Assembly: GCF_016239305.1 (NCBI RefSeq)
Contig: NZ_JAEHOQ010000017.1
Location: forward strand, 31,731 to 95,730
Direction of reading: 5' to 3'
Length of the DNA stretch: 64,000 nt
Source of the DNA: Proteus vulgaris
Lineage (GTDB): Bacteria; Pseudomonadota; Gammaproteobacteria; Enterobacterales; Enterobacteriaceae
Below, piece by piece: positions 62,638-64,000 of the stretch. Below the pieces are notes generated by a model, which did not search any database, was not told the DNA's origin, and saw only the letters and a program-made list of their open reading frames with translations. Within the stretch, counting starts at the first letter, position 1. Every line of letters starts with the position of its first letter. The translations under genes and the position numbers were made by a program.

Positions 62638-62659
62638 CTACCTACTAGTTGATAGGTTA
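62638..62659. promoter_or_regulatory. TetR operator before osmC
   Basis: ACCTAC-TAGTTG-ATAGGT, the third copy of the CTACTAGTTG site, 43 bases upstream of the osmC start. Confidence 0.78.
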
Positions 62660-62662
62660 ACT

Positions 62663-63197
62663 GAATAAATATGTATTGTCCAGCCCCTTAAGCTAGAGCC
62701 ATGGTACGGATCTACTTAAAAGACGAAAAATAGCCTATATCAAGGCAATTTTTTAACAAAACCATATACGATAAAAATATTTATTGTGGGAGATGAGCGA
62801 AGGCTAGGCAATCTAATTTCGATCGATACACTTCGACTAAAAGAGGGGTCATGCAGCAGTTTGATCAATCCATATAACAAGAAATGTATACAAGTGGCAA
62901 ACGCATTAAAATAGATTTTACCTACACATTCGAGGCTAATCATGACAAACATAGCACGCAGCGAAACAAAGCTTCTGATGCGTGAGAAGTGCTACCACGG
63001 CCATCTTGAACGTAAACACCACCTTATGGAAATACATTGAAGATATAATATTATCTGGTACTACAGAGCCTGCATTATAGAATCGTATAAAATACTCTGA
63101 CCTATTTCCCTCTAATGAGCATATCGTCAATACCTACATCACCAAAACGGAGAGATAACGATAAGTAAGTGAGGCGTCACTATTCAATACTTTAAAA
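62663..63197. other. non-coding gap before the DeoR-family gene
   Basis: About 530 bases with two small open frames of 64-70 codons that lack ribosome binding sites. Nothing else was recognised. Confidence 0.4.
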
Positions 63198-63953
63198 TTA
63201 ACATGTTATTACCGTTGTATATTTGGAGACCTCAGCAATCGCCTCTTTATCAGCAATGTCATTGGTTATTAGCGCGGTAATCTCGGACCAGTCACAAATC
63301 TTAAACAAGCTACTTCTCTGGAACTTAGTATAATCCCCTAGAATATATTTCTTTTCGGAGTGAGCGATGATTGTTCTGTCTATAAATGCATCAGATGAAG
63401 ATGGAGTGGATGGACCGGCCATATTACTGAAACCATCTGTTCCGATAAAACATAAATCAACGTTAATGTCATTAATCATCGATACAGCCCAACCACCGAA
63501 GACGGAGGAGCTTTTCTTCCTTAGTTCGCCACCAAACAGAAAAACTTGGTTATCCGACTCAATCAGAACACTTGCTACTGGCAGAGAATCTGTGAAGATC
63601 TTAAATCCCGATTTCATACATAGCAGATTAGCCAATTCGTAATTAGAACTCCCTGTGCCGATGATCATTGAACTATTCGGGGGAACAAACTCAATAGCTT
63701 TTCTAGCGATGGCTTGCTTAAAGGAACTGTTTTCTTTTTCTCTAACCTGAAAAGGATGTTCTATAGCTCCTTGTTTTAAAGTTGCGCCTCCATGGCTTTT
63801 AACTAGTAATCCTTTCTGCTCAAGAAAGGTCAAATCTTTTCTGATAGTTTCATAAGTAACCCCATATTTTTTGGCGAGGTCACTGACGTACACGGTTCCT
63901 GCCGAAATAATTTCCTCAAGGATCAATTTTCTTCTTTCTTCAACTAGGTACAT
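63198..63953 (-). CDS. DeoR-family regulator
   Basis: From the ATG at 63953 (GGAGGAAGG before it) the protein has 251 residues with the DeoR helix-turn-helix (YVSDLAKKYGVTYETIRKDL) and DeoRC effector domain (IGTGSSNYELANLL, DLCFIGTDG). Such regulators control sugar or nucleoside use. No target gene is visible before the window ends. It differs in strand context from the thiol cluster, so it may belong to the next module. Confidence 0.85.
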   Translation of the reverse strand: MYLVEERRKLILEEIISAGTVYVSDLAKKYGVTYETIRKDLTFLEQKGLLVKSHGGATLKQGAIEHPFQVREKENSSFKQAIARKAIEFVPPNSSMIIGTGSSNYELANLLCMKSGFKIFTDSLPVASVLIESDNQVFLFGGELRKKSSSVFGGWAVSMINDINVDLCFIGTDGFSNMAGPSTPSSSDAFIDRTIIAHSEKKYILGDYTKFQRSSLFKICDWSEITALITNDIADKEAIAEVSKYTTVITC

Positions 63954-64000
63954 CCTTCCTCCAATCAACCATTGAATATCATGTAAGTACAAATCATATC

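Noticed and set aside
62740..63130. Two open frames of 64 and 70 codons before the DeoR gene
   Set aside because: No ribosome binding sites and no recognisable protein features.

Overview
This window looks like part of a large, AT-rich conjugative plasmid (or plasmid-like integrative element) of a gammaproteobacterium. It has a MobH-type relaxase with an F-type type IV secretion system, a phage-like RecT/exonuclease module, TP228-type ParF/ParG partition genes and several toxin-antitoxin pairs. Low GC and an enterobacterial Hcp-type protein fit Enterobacterales, perhaps the Proteus/Providencia/Morganella group, but the host is inferred. No replication initiator, rRNA or tRNA was recognised.

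Region 1 (1-7.6 kb): DNA processing genes, mostly on the minus strand. They are a CobS-like AAA+ ATPase cut by the window edge, a YqaJ-type exonuclease, a RecT-type annealing protein and an OB-fold protein, with intrinsic-terminator-like hairpins just before recT and the exonuclease. Next come a membrane protein, a probable AcaB/PFL_4669-family protein on the plus strand and a zinc-ribbon/phospholipase-D-fold protein.

Region 2 (7.6-26.4 kb): the transfer region. In transcription order on the minus strand it is traI, traD, two small genes, a small membrane protein, a DsbA-like protein, traL, traE, traK, traB, traV, dsbC, traC, trbI, a TraF-type S26 peptidase, a TrbC-TraW fusion and traU. A lipoprotein, a second DsbA-like protein and the pilin traA lie divergently beside traI. 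TraN, TraH, TraG and the F-type TraF are not in the window.

Region 3 (26.6-38.7 kb): accessory genes. They include a UvrD-like helicase, a putative PD-(D/E)XK nuclease, a membrane-anchored VirB9-like protein, an Mrr-type nuclease, an SGNH hydrolase, a LepB-like signal peptidase, a protein with three GW/AP-WW repeats, a DUF4365-like protein, a tyrosine recombinase, an exported protein and a Hok-type toxin.

Region 4 (38.7-53.4 kb): maintenance and mosaic DNA. It holds MazEF, parF-parG with arrays of ACAC-type 8-bp repeats, and two further copies of such an array. Each extra copy is followed by a conserved 93-bp unit ending in a terminator. One precedes an AcrVA2-like putative anti-CRISPR gene, the other an Hcp/effector/immunity-like cassette. 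Between them lies a broken Tn3-family transposon in which two directly repeated IS6-family copies enclose an MBL-fold hydrolase, a GlxA-type AraC regulator and ParDE. ParB, SSB and a truncated umuC follow; umuC is cut by a Tn3-family inverted repeat.

Region 5 (53.4-64 kb): metabolic cargo. A very AT-rich MalY-like lyase/HAAAP permease/Lrp regulator set suggests cysteine use or detoxification. A thiol/electrophile-response cluster follows (SDR, FrnE-like, old yellow enzyme, thioredoxin, AhpD-like, TetR regulator, OsmC). Three copies of one palindromic site tie the TetR protein to every promoter of that cluster. A DeoR-family regulator closes the window.
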